In this document: positions 26,228 through 34,126 of the stretch, one piece after another
Numbering within the stretch: the first letter of the stretch is position 1
Layout: every line of letters begins with the position of its first letter
Assembly (NCBI GenBank): GCA_937967805.1
Contig: CALBTC010000124.1
Location: 1 to 34,730, forward strand
Length of the DNA stretch: 34,730 nucleotides
DNA from: an uncultured Anaerolineaceae bacterium
GTDB lineage: Bacteria > Chloroflexota > Anaerolineae > Promineifilales > Promineifilaceae
Direction: 5' to 3'
Notes under the pieces: generated by a model
Seen by the model: the letters and a program-made list of their open reading frames with translations, nothing else
The model's database searches: none
Told to the model about the DNA's origin: nothing
Position numbers and translations under genes: made by a program

Positions 26228-28021
26228 TTAAAAGGGAAAAAACTCGGGCAAAAAGATTGTCATCAAAATCCAGATCAAAATGGTGAGCGGCAGCCCCACT
26301 TTGGCAAAGTCAAAAAAACGGTAGCCGCCGGGACCGTAAACCAGCACGCACGCCTGGTGACCAATTGGCGTCACAAATGAATTAGAGGCGGCAATGGCGA
26401 TGCCCATCACAAACGCATGAGGGTCCAAATCTAAGCTAAAAGCAGATTGAATGGCAATGGGCGCCACCAAAACGGCCGCTGCCGCATTAGACATAAACGC
26501 CGTGAGGATCGTTGTGAGCATGAAGAGCCCTACCATGACGCCCCGAGGCCCCATCGAGCCAACCAGGCCAATTACCTGTTCAGACAAGAATTGAGCAGTG
26601 CCTGTGATTTCCATAGCGATGCCCATCGGCAGCATCCCGGCAATCAGGTAAACCGATTTCCACTCGATAGATTTATACGCCTCGTCCATTGTTAAACAGC
26701 CGGTGAGCACAGAAAGGACTGCCCCCAAAACGGCCGCAACCGAAATGTGCAGCCAGCCCAATCCCACCATCGTGATCATCGAGACAAAAATAAGCAGGTT
26801 CATGGGTGCCTTGCTGGCGCGTAGCGTCGGTTCCTCGCGTTCGGTGAGAAGTAAGAAGGAGATGTCATTGCCTGCTTCTTCAATGCGCTCTTTGCGGCCT
26901 TGCACCAGCAGCGTATCCCCCAGCTTAAGCTGGGCATTGCCTAACCGCCCGGCAATCGCTTTTTCTTCGCGCCAGATAGCCAGCACCGTCAGGCCATACC
27001 GCGCCCGGAAATTGGCGTTTTTAATCGTCTTGCCGATGAACGGGGCTTTTTGGCTCACTACCAGTTCGGCCACTACCACTTCGTCCGATTGCAGTTCATG
27101 CTCGTCGATTTCGCTCTCAGGCACCAGCGTCACGCCGATTTCGCGGCGTACCGAGAGCATTTTCTCCTCAGATCCTGTTACCAGCAGCATGTCGCCGGCG
27201 CGGATGTGGGCATTGGGCAAAATTCCCAACCGCATACGGCCGTCGCGCAGCACCCCCATCACCGTCAAATCATAATGTTCACCAAGACGGCTTTCCACAA
27301 TTGTTTTGCCAATGAGCGGTGACTCCGGCAGCACATACAGCTCTGCCAGGTAATCCTTTAGTTGGAATTCCCGGTTAAAATCCTGCGGGTCTTCATGCAG
27401 GGTTTCTTCATAGCGGGGCAGCAAATGGCGGCCAATAAAGTACATATAAACCAGACTGCTGCTCAAAACAATGAGACCCATCGGCGTAAAATCAAACAGT
27501 TGGAATGGCTCCAGACCCACTTCCTGCAAGGCGTCGCTGGCCAGCAGGTTGGGCGGTGTGCCGATGAGCGTGGTAGTGCCACCCAGCAAGGAACCAAAGG
27601 CCAGCGGGATGAGCAGTTTGGAGGCGGGAATCCGGGCTTTGCGGCCTAATCCAATCGTCACCGGCAGCAAAACGGCCGCAGCCCCAATGTTGTTCATAAA
27701 GGCAGACATTACGGCCACCGCGGCCATGACGACAAACGTCAGGCGGGCCTCCTCCGTACCCGCAATACGGCCGATATATTTGCCAATGACGTCGGCAATG
27801 CCGGTGTGTGTCAGGCTGGCGCTGACGATGTAAATGGCCCACACGGTAATAACGGCCGGATTTGAAAACCCGGAGAACGCTTCTTCGGGGGTGAGCAAGC
27901 CGGTTAGGAGCAGCGACAGCAGCACCATCATGGCTACCACATCAACCCGAATTTTTTCTGATGCGAACAAAACGACGGATGCTCCCAAAATGATTAAGAC
28001 CAAACTGATTTCACCACTCAA
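26228..28021 (-). CDS. SLC13-family anion permease with two RCK_C (TrkA-C) domains
   Basis: A 597-aa membrane protein. Two blocks of helices (about 1-195 and 405-597) flank two cytoplasmic TrkA-C domains, SPLIGKTIVESRLGEHYDLTVMG... and APFIGKTIKNANFRARYGLTVLA.... Family signatures include AFMNNIGAAAVLLPV, GTPPNLLAS and, in the second half, AFMSNAAAAVLVAPIA with SNSFVTPIGHQ. Such proteins carry divalent anions (sulfate, dicarboxylates, possibly arsenite or silicate relatives); the RCK_C domains suggest ligand-gated control. The start is TTG (28019-28021) with GGGAGG at 5 nt, a good ribosome binding site that decides it. Confidence 0.9.
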   Translation of the reverse strand: MSGEISLVLIILGASVVLFASEKIRVDVVAMMVLLSLLLTGLLTPEEAFSGFSNPAVITVWAIYIVSASLTHTGIADVIGKYIGRIAGTEEARLTFVVMAAVAVMSAFMNNIGAAAVLLPVTIGLGRKARIPASKLLIPLAFGSLLGGTTTLIGTPPNLLASDALQEVGLEPFQLFDFTPMGLIVLSSSLVYMYFIGRHLLPRYEETLHEDPQDFNREFQLKDYLAELYVLPESPLIGKTIVESRLGEHYDLTVMGVLRDGRMRLGILPNAHIRAGDMLLVTGSEEKMLSVRREIGVTLVPESEIDEHELQSDEVVVAELVVSQKAPFIGKTIKNANFRARYGLTVLAIWREEKAIAGRLGNAQLKLGDTLLVQGRKERIEEAGNDISFLLLTEREEPTLRASKAPMNLLIFVSMITMVGLGWLHISVAAVLGAVLSVLTGCLTMDEAYKSIEWKSVYLIAGMLPMGIAMEITGTAQFLSEQVIGLVGSMGPRGVMVGLFMLTTILTAFMSNAAAAVLVAPIAIQSAFSLDLDPHAFVMGIAIAASNSFVTPIGHQACVLVYGPGGYRFFDFAKVGLPLTILIWILMTIFLPEFFPF

Positions 28022-28111
28022 GAACGCCTCCCTCTGCCTTTGAAAAAGTTGGCCGGTAATCTTACGCTATTTCGGTACTTTGCCGCAATAAATTAGTACC
28101 TGGGACAAAAT

Positions 28112-28147
28112 GCACAAAAAAAGCGCCGCTGCCAAAACAACGGCGCT
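28112..28147 (-). terminator. Rho-independent terminator after the RND gene
   Basis: Read leftward, a perfect 7-bp stem AGCGCCG/CGGCGCT (28141-28147 with 28122-28128, 12-nt loop) is followed directly by a run of seven or eight Ts. It lies about 90 nt beyond the stop of the RND permease gene. Confidence 0.78.
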
Positions 28148-28168
28148 CGCCAATGAGCAAGAAAATCA

Positions 28169-28225
28169 TCAACAGATTGCGCAGATTGAAAAGATTCTTA
28201 TCTGTAAATCTGCGTAATCTGTTGA
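28169..28225. repeat. 19-bp inverted repeat with one mismatch
   Basis: Arms 28169-28187 and 28207-28225 match at 18 of 19 positions and contain GCAGATT/AATCTGC. It lies just after the RND gene. A related GCAGAT...ATCTGC hairpin sits at the other end of the same gene (32717-32735), so this is a repeat family bracketing the RND gene. Confidence 0.7.
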
Positions 28226-28235
28226 CAAAAATCCT

Positions 28236-31200
28236 TTATCGCTTGAACAGGCTGACTAGTTTAACCCAAAGCTGATCCGTCAAGCTGTAGACAACGGGCA
28301 CCACAATGAGCGTTAAGGCCGTGCTCACCAGCAAACCGCCCATTACAGCGCGAGCCAATTCTGAGGCGATGATGGCCCCGGCTTCGTTGCTGGCGGCCAG
28401 CGGAATGAGCGCCAGGATAGCTGTCAGGGCCGTCATCCAGATGGGGCGCAGGCGGGTACGGCCACCTTCCACCAGAGCATCGTACACGTTTTGGCCTTTG
28501 GCCCGCAGCTGCTGCACCAGCTCCATCAGCACGATGCCGTTGGTCACCACAATGCCTACCAGCATCATCAGGCCAATCATGGCCGAGATGCCCAGTACGC
28601 TGTTGGTGATGAACAGGGCCAGCGCCGCCCCCACCAGAGCAAACGGCAGGCTGAACAAAATGGTAAACGGATGGATCAGGCTGCGGAAGGTCAGCGCCAT
28701 GATGATGTAGACGATGACGATGGAGTAACCAATCGCCGTCAGCATCGACTCGAACCCTTCCACCTGCTGCTGCGAATCGAACCCTTCGGTTACTTCAACC
28801 GTGCTCGGTAGTGTGTCCAGCTCGTTGATCGCCTGCTTGGCCGCGTCGGTGACGCCCAGCGTGTTTTGCGTTTCCAGTTCGCCACTGAAGCTGATGGCCG
28901 GACGGCCGTCTATCCGCAAAATCGTTTCATTAACGCCATCCCCATCTTCCGCTCCATCCACGTTGCTGGACACATTGGCGATGTCGGCAATGCCGTCGCC
29001 GTCTACATCGACCGATTCGATAGCCGCTTTGACATCATTAACCAGCGTTTCCAGCTCACCCTGAGATTCACCCGTCAGGATGATGGAAAAGCCGCTAAAG
29101 CCGGTCTGAGAGGCGGCCGAAACGCTCACATTGTCTTCGCCCAGCAAATCCTCGGCTACGGCGCGAACTTCGTTTGTCAGGTCGTTCAGCGCCTCACTGT
29201 CCTGCACCAGCTCTTCACCCACGCTGATGGTCATGTTAGCCAGATTCTGGCTGATGCCGCCGCCAAAAAGCGCCTCAAAACCACCGCCGCTGCCAATCTC
29301 GGTCTGGACCGTTTCGATCTCTTCAAGTGGCTGCAAAGCACCTTCCAACTCTTCCACTATCTCATTGGTTTCCACCATGCCGGTGCCAGGTGGCAGGGAA
29401 ATGGAGACATTGATGGTCGGCTCGCCGATGCTGGGGATAAAGCTCTGCGGCAGTTGGCCTAGCAGAAACAGGCTGCCGGCAAAGATAAGTGTGGCTGCCA
29501 GCATGGTGACGAAGCGATGCTGCAAGGCCCACTCCAGGGCGGGCGTGTACCAACGCTGCATCGTAGTTTCTCGCTCGTCGGGAATGTTTTCTTTGCGAAT
29601 GAGCAGGTAGGTGAGCGCCGGCACGACCGTGATGGAAACAACAAAGCTGGCCGCCAGGGCGTAGGCTACCGTCAGGCCAAACGGCAGGAAGAAGGAGCCG
29701 ATGATGCCGCCAATCAAACCCAGCGGCAGGAAGACGGCCATGGTTGTCACCGTCGCCGAGAAGATGGCAATGGCCACCTCTTTGGTGCCCTGCAGCACGG
29801 CGTGTTTGGGATCGTCACCTTTCTGAATGTAGCGGTAGGAGTTTTCCAGCACCACAATCGAATCGTCTACCACGCGGCCGATGGCTACCGTCAGGCCGCT
29901 CAGGGTCATGATGTTGAGCGTTACTTCGGTGGGGAAAAGCTGTGAGATGAAGCGCAAAATGCTGTTGTCGGTGGAAAGCACCAGATTGTGCAGCCATTCG
30001 CCAATGGTGGGCGGCACCCAGGCCATCAGCAGGAAGGCGGTAAAGATAGAGAGGGGGATGGAAACGGCCGTCACCAACGTTGCCTGCCAGCTTACCTGAT
30101 ACTTGTTGCCAATGCGGCCGCTCAGGAAGATCAAAATGACGATGACGGCAAACACCCCACCCAACGCCCCTTCACGCGAGACGCCGGCGACCGATTCCTC
30201 GATGAAAGTCGCCTGTTCAAACACCATGTTCACCGACGTGCTCGGATTGGCCTCGGTAAAACCGTCCATCCTGGCAAAAATTTCTTCTGCCACGTTTACC
30301 GTGTTGGCATCCCCTGCTTTGTACAGGCTCACCAGCACGCTGGGATTGCCGTCGGTGCGGGTGATGGCTGCTTCAGGCACAAAGACTTCAATGTCACCTT
30401 GAGCAATGCCTTGGAGCCGCTCTGTTAGTTCGGTGTCAAAGGCGTCCGGATACGTTTCCAGCATGAAGGTGAGCGTTTCCGGAGCAAAAAGCTCCAGCGT
30501 TGTCGGTGATAGTGTTTCGACAAACTCTTCTTCATTTTCGGCCAGGAACTGAATGACCTCAGGCGTGAGGGCGCTCATCCACTCGGCCGGATTTTCCACG
30601 TCGGGCGCAGTGGGGAAAAAGTTGAGGAAGTTGGCCGCGCCGGGCACAAACGGGTTGTTGAGCAGGTCTGCGGCCGTTTGAAACAGCGAAGGTTCGCCCT
30701 CGGGGCTGGGCTCCAGCCAGATACCGCTAAGCTGCGGTGCACCTTCGGCCAATTCGGCCGCTTCTTCGGCTTCGGCGATGGCCAAAGTCCCGGCTCCACC
30801 AAATTCAACGGCGATTTCGTCCAGCTCGGCGCGGAGATCTTCGGGCAGCGTTTCCACAAATTCAGCCGGGAGCAGGGCGATCACCTCCGGCTGCAGCAGG
30901 CGCAGATTGTCCGGTGTGAGCAGCTGCAATACCTGGATACCTTGCGGACCTAGACCACCAAACAGGCGGATCATCTCCGGCGTGATCTCCTGGGCATTCT
31001 CCAGTTCAAAGCCGGCCTGGGCCGCGCCTTGAATGAGCAGGTCGGGCAGGCGAGCCGGATCGATGGGTTCTGGTTCAGCTTCTTCGCCGGTGGCAACGGC
31101 CGTTTCCGCTTCAAACTGGGCATTGGCAATTACCACATTATTAACAGTTTGCTGTAGAGCGGGTTCGAGCTGGGCCAGGAAAGGTTCAGGAATGGCCGCC

Positions 31201-32666
31201 AACGTTTCGGCCGGGAAGGCCAGCAGGATTTCCGGCGTCAGTTCGGTCAGCAGCTCCGGCGCAACGGTGGAGAGCAAGCCAAACGCCTCAGCCGGAATGT
31301 CGGCCGTGGTGGAGATGGGGAAGCCAGACGCCGTCGCCGTGGCAATCCAGCTTTCCGGCAGGTCTACCGGTTCCGGCGCGATGCCGTTAGCCGCATTTTG
31401 AATGGCGATGAGCTGCGCCGCCAGCATCGGCTCCAGCGTTTCCACGATGTCGGGCAGCACGACGGCCACGGCATCAGGATCGATGGCGCGCCACATGTCG
31501 GGGGTCAGTTCGGCCAACTGCTCGGAGGCCAAACCGGCAATGCCGGCCATAAATTCCGGTGAGATGTCACTGGTGTCGGTGATGACCTGACCTAGCTGGG
31601 CGGCGCCGGCAATCCAGGTTTCGGGCAGCGGTACGGGCTCCACGGTGGGCAGTTCGGCTACGGGTTCGGCTTCTGGTTCGGTGGTGGGAACGGCTGTCGG
31701 TTCGGCGGTGGGTTCAACTTCCGCCACTTCTTCCTCGGGGGAGAGTGCCGTGATGGCTTCTTCAATGTTGTACTGGCCTACGCCGCCAAATTCGGCGGCA
31801 ATTTCATCCAGCTCCGCTACCAGTTCCGGGTCTAATCCTTCCAGGTATTCTTGCGGTAGATAGGAGAGCGCTTCCGGCTGGATGTACACCAGCAAATCTT
31901 CCGGCAGCAGGTTGAGCACCAGCAGCACCTGATCGGCCGCATTCTCGTAGCGGGTCAGGCTGCGCAGCAGGTCAACCGTGATTTCCTGAGCGTACTCAAT
32001 TTCGACGTCCAGCACGCGTGCCCCCTGGACGACCGTGAGCGGCAGGCGGCCGGGGTCTTCATCCTCTTCTTCCTCGATTTCGTCGGCTTCAACCACAACT
32101 TCTTCAGGCAGTTCCTGGCCACCGCTGATTGTCACTTCACTGACGTCGTTCACGGCGGCTAACTGCGGCTGGAGTTCGCTTTCAACCAACTGCTTCAGCT
32201 CAGATAGTTCTAGATCGGCGGCAGAGACGCTGGCAATAACGACAGGCAGGTCGGTCAGGCTAAAGTTGAGGACGTTTGTTTCGGCAGTATCGGGGAGATC
32301 GGTTTCGGCAACGGCCGTTTCAATTTCGGCCAATAAACGATCTTGCTCCAGCCCAAAATCGTAGCGCACGATGATAACAGCAAAGCCGTTGTTGGTGGTG
32401 GATTCCACATTGACAACCCCCTCTACTACGGACAAATTTTCTTCCAGGGGAATGGTGATCTCGTTCAGGACCTCGCTGGAGGATTCACTGTCGCCCCACT
32501 GGGCAATGACGATGGTTTGCGGGAATTCTACCCGAGGCAGCAGCTCCAGGTTGAGCTGGGTGGCAGCATAGATGCCCAGGCCGAGGATAACGGCCGTTAA
32601 AATAATGGTCACCCAGCGGAACCTTAGCGAGAGACGGGTGATTTGGTCAAAAAATTTTGAAAGCAT
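28236..32666 (-). CDS. HAE1-type RND efflux permease with a ~570-aa repeat insert
   Basis: A 1476-aa proton-driven RND pump, against about 1050 aa for AcrB-like permeases. The N-terminal helix, PN1-like region (LELLPRVEFPQTIVIAQW; VSEVTISGGQ at 176-184), TM4 proton-relay Asp934-Asp935 in GRVVDDSIVVLENSY, and a C-terminal half with SFIPSIGEPTINVSISLPPG and LVGIVVTNGIVLMELVQQLR are all recognisable. Between residues about 195 and 765, where roughly 100-130 residues are usual, there is a very acidic, Leu/Pro/Glu/Ala-rich segment with five degenerate repeats. No membrane-fusion protein or outer-membrane channel gene is nearby. Preceded by a MarR gene (72-nt gap), it is probably co-transcribed with and controlled by it. 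The ribosome binding site is GAGGAG. Confidence 0.92.
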   Translation of the reverse strand: MLSKFFDQITRLSLRFRWVTIILTAVILGLGIYAATQLNLELLPRVEFPQTIVIAQWGDSESSSEVLNEITIPLEENLSVVEGVVNVESTTNNGFAVIIVRYDFGLEQDRLLAEIETAVAETDLPDTAETNVLNFSLTDLPVVIASVSAADLELSELKQLVESELQPQLAAVNDVSEVTISGGQELPEEVVVEADEIEEEEDEDPGRLPLTVVQGARVLDVEIEYAQEITVDLLRSLTRYENAADQVLLVLNLLPEDLLVYIQPEALSYLPQEYLEGLDPELVAELDEIAAEFGGVGQYNIEEAITALSPEEEVAEVEPTAEPTAVPTTEPEAEPVAELPTVEPVPLPETWIAGAAQLGQVITDTSDISPEFMAGIAGLASEQLAELTPDMWRAIDPDAVAVVLPDIVETLEPMLAAQLIAIQNAANGIAPEPVDLPESWIATATASGFPISTTADIPAEAFGLLSTVAPELLTELTPEILLAFPAETLAAIPEPFLAQLEPALQQTVNNVVIANAQFEAETAVATGEEAEPEPIDPARLPDLLIQGAAQAGFELENAQEITPEMIRLFGGLGPQGIQVLQLLTPDNLRLLQPEVIALLPAEFVETLPEDLRAELDEIAVEFGGAGTLAIAEAEEAAELAEGAPQLSGIWLEPSPEGEPSLFQTAADLLNNPFVPGAANFLNFFPTAPDVENPAEWMSALTPEVIQFLAENEEEFVETLSPTTLELFAPETLTFMLETYPDAFDTELTERLQGIAQGDIEVFVPEAAITRTDGNPSVLVSLYKAGDANTVNVAEEIFARMDGFTEANPSTSVNMVFEQATFIEESVAGVSREGALGGVFAVIVILIFLSGRIGNKYQVSWQATLVTAVSIPLSIFTAFLLMAWVPPTIGEWLHNLVLSTDNSILRFISQLFPTEVTLNIMTLSGLTVAIGRVVDDSIVVLENSYRYIQKGDDPKHAVLQGTKEVAIAIFSATVTTMAVFLPLGLIGGIIGSFFLPFGLTVAYALAASFVVSITVVPALTYLLIRKENIPDERETTMQRWYTPALEWALQHRFVTMLAATLIFAGSLFLLGQLPQSFIPSIGEPTINVSISLPPGTGMVETNEIVEELEGALQPLEEIETVQTEIGSGGGFEALFGGGISQNLANMTISVGEELVQDSEALNDLTNEVRAVAEDLLGEDNVSVSAASQTGFSGFSIILTGESQGELETLVNDVKAAIESVDVDGDGIADIANVSSNVDGAEDGDGVNETILRIDGRPAISFSGELETQNTLGVTDAAKQAINELDTLPSTVEVTEGFDSQQQVEGFESMLTAIGYSIVIVYIIMALTFRSLIHPFTILFSLPFALVGAALALFITNSVLGISAMIGLMMLVGIVVTNGIVLMELVQQLRAKGQNVYDALVEGGRTRLRPIWMTALTAILALIPLAASNEAGAIIASELARAVMGGLLVSTALTLIVVPVVYSLTDQLWVKLVSLFKR
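30372..32084 (-). repeat. Segment encoding the degenerate helical repeats of the RND permease
   Basis: Five repeats, at about residues 208-295, 347-420, 436-509, 539-624 and 695-757. The shared core is I/L-T-P-E, a short helix, L-T-P-E/D-x-L-x-x-L-x-P-E-x-L-x-x-L-P-x-x-F/Y-x-x-L. Repeats 1 and 4 are the closest pair: both end AELDEIA-x-EFGG and have QVL-x-x-L-x-x-L-x-P-E/D. A Pro/Glu/Thr-rich linker (318-346) separates repeats 1 and 2. The segment is nearly free of Lys and poor in Arg. Confidence 0.75.
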
Positions 32667-32698
32667 TTGGGTCTCCTCATCTATAGAACGCTGCTCCG

Positions 32699-32735
32699 CC
32701 TGATCCTTTTAATCAGGCAGATCAGGGTAATCTGC
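32699..32735. repeat. Two tandem small hairpins between marR and the RND gene
   Basis: CCTGAT-7nt-ATCAGG (32699-32717) and GCAGAT-7nt-ATCTGC (32717-32735). They fill most of the 72-nt gap. Related to the repeat at 28169-28225. They may adjust expression between the two genes. Confidence 0.6.
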
Positions 32736-32738
32736 GTC

Positions 32739-33191
32739 CTATTTTTCTTCCTTCTTAAAGGTGAATGGTGTAAAGACGGTCTGTAAAATGGCCAGGCCAT
32801 CTTGTAATGTTTTTAAATCAGTGCCAGGTATATCGGAAAGTTGTTCCGCGACGTTATTAACCAGATGCTGGCCAATATTTTCCACAAGCTGCTGTCCGGC
32901 GGGCGTCAACGTGAACATGACCACGCGCCGGTCGGTTTGTGAACGCTGGCGCGCTACCCAGCCGGCCTCCACCAGATTGCTGATGGTGTTGGACATGGTT
33001 GGCAGGCTGACGCCGTGCAGTTCGGCCAGTTCGCTCAGGTTATAAGACGTTTCGGCCAGGAGGGTGAGTGCGCTTAGCTGGGGCGGTAGCAGCGGCGTAT
33101 CGGCTTGGCGCAGTTCGGCTGCCAGCAGGCGCATGATAGACGGAATAATTTGTAGGATTGACAGGGCAATCCCGTGACGATCGCTGTTCAT
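32739..33191 (-). CDS. MarR-family transcriptional regulator
   Basis: A 150-aa protein of normal MarR length. The winged helix is YNLSELAELHGVSLPTMSNTISNLVEAGWVARQRSQTDRRVVMFTLTPAGQQLV, with the DRR wing motif intact (quoted in part: TMSNTISNLVEAGW, QTDRRVVMFTLT). The frame is open upstream to 33350, but the ATG at 33189-33191 is preferred because the protein then starts where the family does, and a promoter plus operator lie inside the upstream extension. There is no clear Shine-Dalgarno sequence before this ATG, which is odd. It probably represses itself and the downstream RND pump. Confidence 0.88.
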   Translation of the reverse strand: MNSDRHGIALSILQIIPSIMRLLAAELRQADTPLLPPQLSALTLLAETSYNLSELAELHGVSLPTMSNTISNLVEAGWVARQRSQTDRRVVMFTLTPAGQQLVENIGQHLVNNVAEQLSDIPGTDLKTLQDGLAILQTVFTPFTFKKEEK

Positions 33192-33281
33192 AATTGATTG
33201 CAAAAAAAAGAAGCGAGGGGGAACGGCCGTATGGAGGCTCCACCTTCCCGCGAGCTGTGTTATTTGTAAATAGTTAGCATA

Positions 33282-33294
33282 CCTAATCATTAGG
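33282..33294 (-). promoter_or_regulatory. Operator candidate CCTAAT-C-ATTAGG
   Basis: A perfect 6-1-6 palindrome flanked by outer TTAG (33273-33277 region) and CTAA (33299 region). It lies 7 bp downstream of the marR -10 box, about where transcription starts. Position and size fit an autoregulatory MarR site. Confidence 0.6.
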
Positions 33295-33301
33295 CCGGCT
33301 A

Positions 33302-33331
33302 ATTTTAAGCCGAAGGCTCCAGAATCGTCAA
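33302..33331 (-). promoter_or_regulatory. Promoter of the marR-RND operon
   Basis: On the minus strand, TTGACG (33326-33331), 18-bp spacer, TAAAAT (33302-33307). It predicts a leader of about 100 nt before the marR ATG. Confidence 0.65.
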
Positions 33332-33516
33332 GGGGGGTCAGACGAGACAATGGTCATGGGTCTCACAATCGGTTAAGGTAATATCGACGATTACCCTACG
33401 GATTGATTCATGAAGTTGCCCGTTTGCCCCAAAAAAGATAAAACCACGCCACAATTGCATAAGGGCAAAGTGCTAAGGCATCAATGCCCAGGGATCGATA
33501 GCGCAAGGCCCTTTTC

Positions 33517-33580
33517 CAGTAATCGGTAAACAGTGATCGGTAAGTAGTTTTACTGATTACCGAATACTGATTGCCGAATA
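33517..33580. repeat. Dispersed CGGTAATC-type inverted repeat, second copy
   Basis: CAGTAATCGGTAA and CAGTGATCGGTAA on the left are mirrored by TTACTGATTACCGAATACTG and TTGCCGAATA on the right. It is the same theme as at 10202-10239. Confidence 0.6.
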
Positions 33581-33644
33581 CGGAAATGGGAGACGCGGAG
33601 GAGGTTCTCCACTTCAGGTGGATGCTAACGGACAGAACCTTACT

Positions 33645-33705
33645 TGTCACTCCTGCGTAGGCAGGAGTCCAGGCTTTTGGATTCCCCGCCTGCGCGGGAA
33701 TGACA
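33645..33705. repeat. Two-hairpin element bounded by TGTCA/TGACA
   Basis: The termini TGTCA (33645-33649) and TGACA (33701-33705) are inverted. Inside are hairpin ACTCCTGC-GTAG-GCAGGAGT and a second GC-rich hairpin ATTCCC...GCGGGAAT. It is a typical non-autonomous palindromic repeat, related to 7398-7456. Confidence 0.65.
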
Positions 33706-33912
33706 GTTAGTAAATTTGTTTGGTTTTGTTCCGGAAAAGCGAGAGTTCAGCGGGTGCCTCCCAGGGTTGGTCATATCCTGAGTCGGGTGGTTTAATTCCA
33801 CCAGGTTGTTTGCCAAGATTTCCCCGGCAAGCAGCAAATCCCTTCAAAAGAAAGTGTTGCGTCAAACCAGAAAGGTAACTTTCTGTTGAAATCGCAGCGC
33901 ATTGGCCATGGA

Positions 33913-33975
33913 AGACCCTAAGGGTTTTCTATTTACTTACTTGTTCATCTAGTTTAGGGCAAACCCTTAGGGTCT
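33913..33975. repeat. 15-bp perfect inverted repeat with palindromic arms
   Basis: AGACCCTAAGGGTTT (33913-33927) and AAACCCTTAGGGTCT (33961-33975) pair perfectly around a 33-nt AT-rich loop. Each arm is itself a CCCT-A/T-AGGG palindrome, so alternative foldings are possible. It lies about 150 nt upstream of glmS. Confidence 0.65.
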
Positions 33976-34056
33976 AGCTTCTAGATGGCTAATCGCATTT
34001 AACTATCGAAGGGACAGCTCCATTTTTGGGCAATTGTATTTGGACGTCCGCCAGCA

Positions 34057-34100
34057 AGAGGTGTGCAGCGGAAAACGGCCGTTTTCTGCTGCACACCTCT
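34057..34100 (+). promoter_or_regulatory. 44-nt hairpin in the glmS leader
   Basis: AGAGGTGTGCAGC pairs with GCTGCACACCTCT (13 bp), then one G-T pair, then an inner 16-bp palindrome centred on ACGGCCGT. There is no T-tract, so it is not a simple terminator. It ends 11 nt before the glmS ribosome binding site (GGAGG at 34112-34116) and could stabilise or regulate glmS mRNA. Confidence 0.6.
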
Positions 34101-34126
34101 CGCAACCAAGCGGAGGTTAAACGCTT

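Larger units (their letters stand above)
33332..34126. other. Gene-free, repeat-rich intergenic region
   Basis: About 800 bp without a convincing ORF. It holds the CGGTAATC inverted repeats (33517-33580), a two-hairpin element (33645-33705), a long CCCTAAGGG inverted repeat (33913-33975) and the glmS leader hairpin (34057-34100). Short frames on both strands show no recognisable protein sequence and no ribosome binding sites. Confidence 0.6.

Noticed and set aside
30372..32084. RND insert as a separate gene or a transposon insertion
   Set aside because: The frame is continuous with the permease on both sides, and there are no target duplications or transposase motifs.
31033..32364. Ser/Gly-rich plus-strand frames opposite the RND insert
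   Set aside because: They are complements of the Glu/Pro/Ala repeat codons; low complexity and no start signals.
33192..33350. N-terminal extension of the MarR protein
   Set aside because: It covers a convincing promoter and operator, and the extra residues do not resemble MarR proteins.
33770..33805. T-arm-like stem GGTGG-7nt-CCACC suggesting a tRNA
   Set aside because: The loop lacks the TTC start, and no acceptor, D or anticodon arms can be built around it.
33880..34126. glmS ribozyme in the glmS leader
   Set aside because: I could not find the conserved ribozyme core or pseudoknot arrangement by eye; the visible structures are simple hairpins. A covariance search would settle it.
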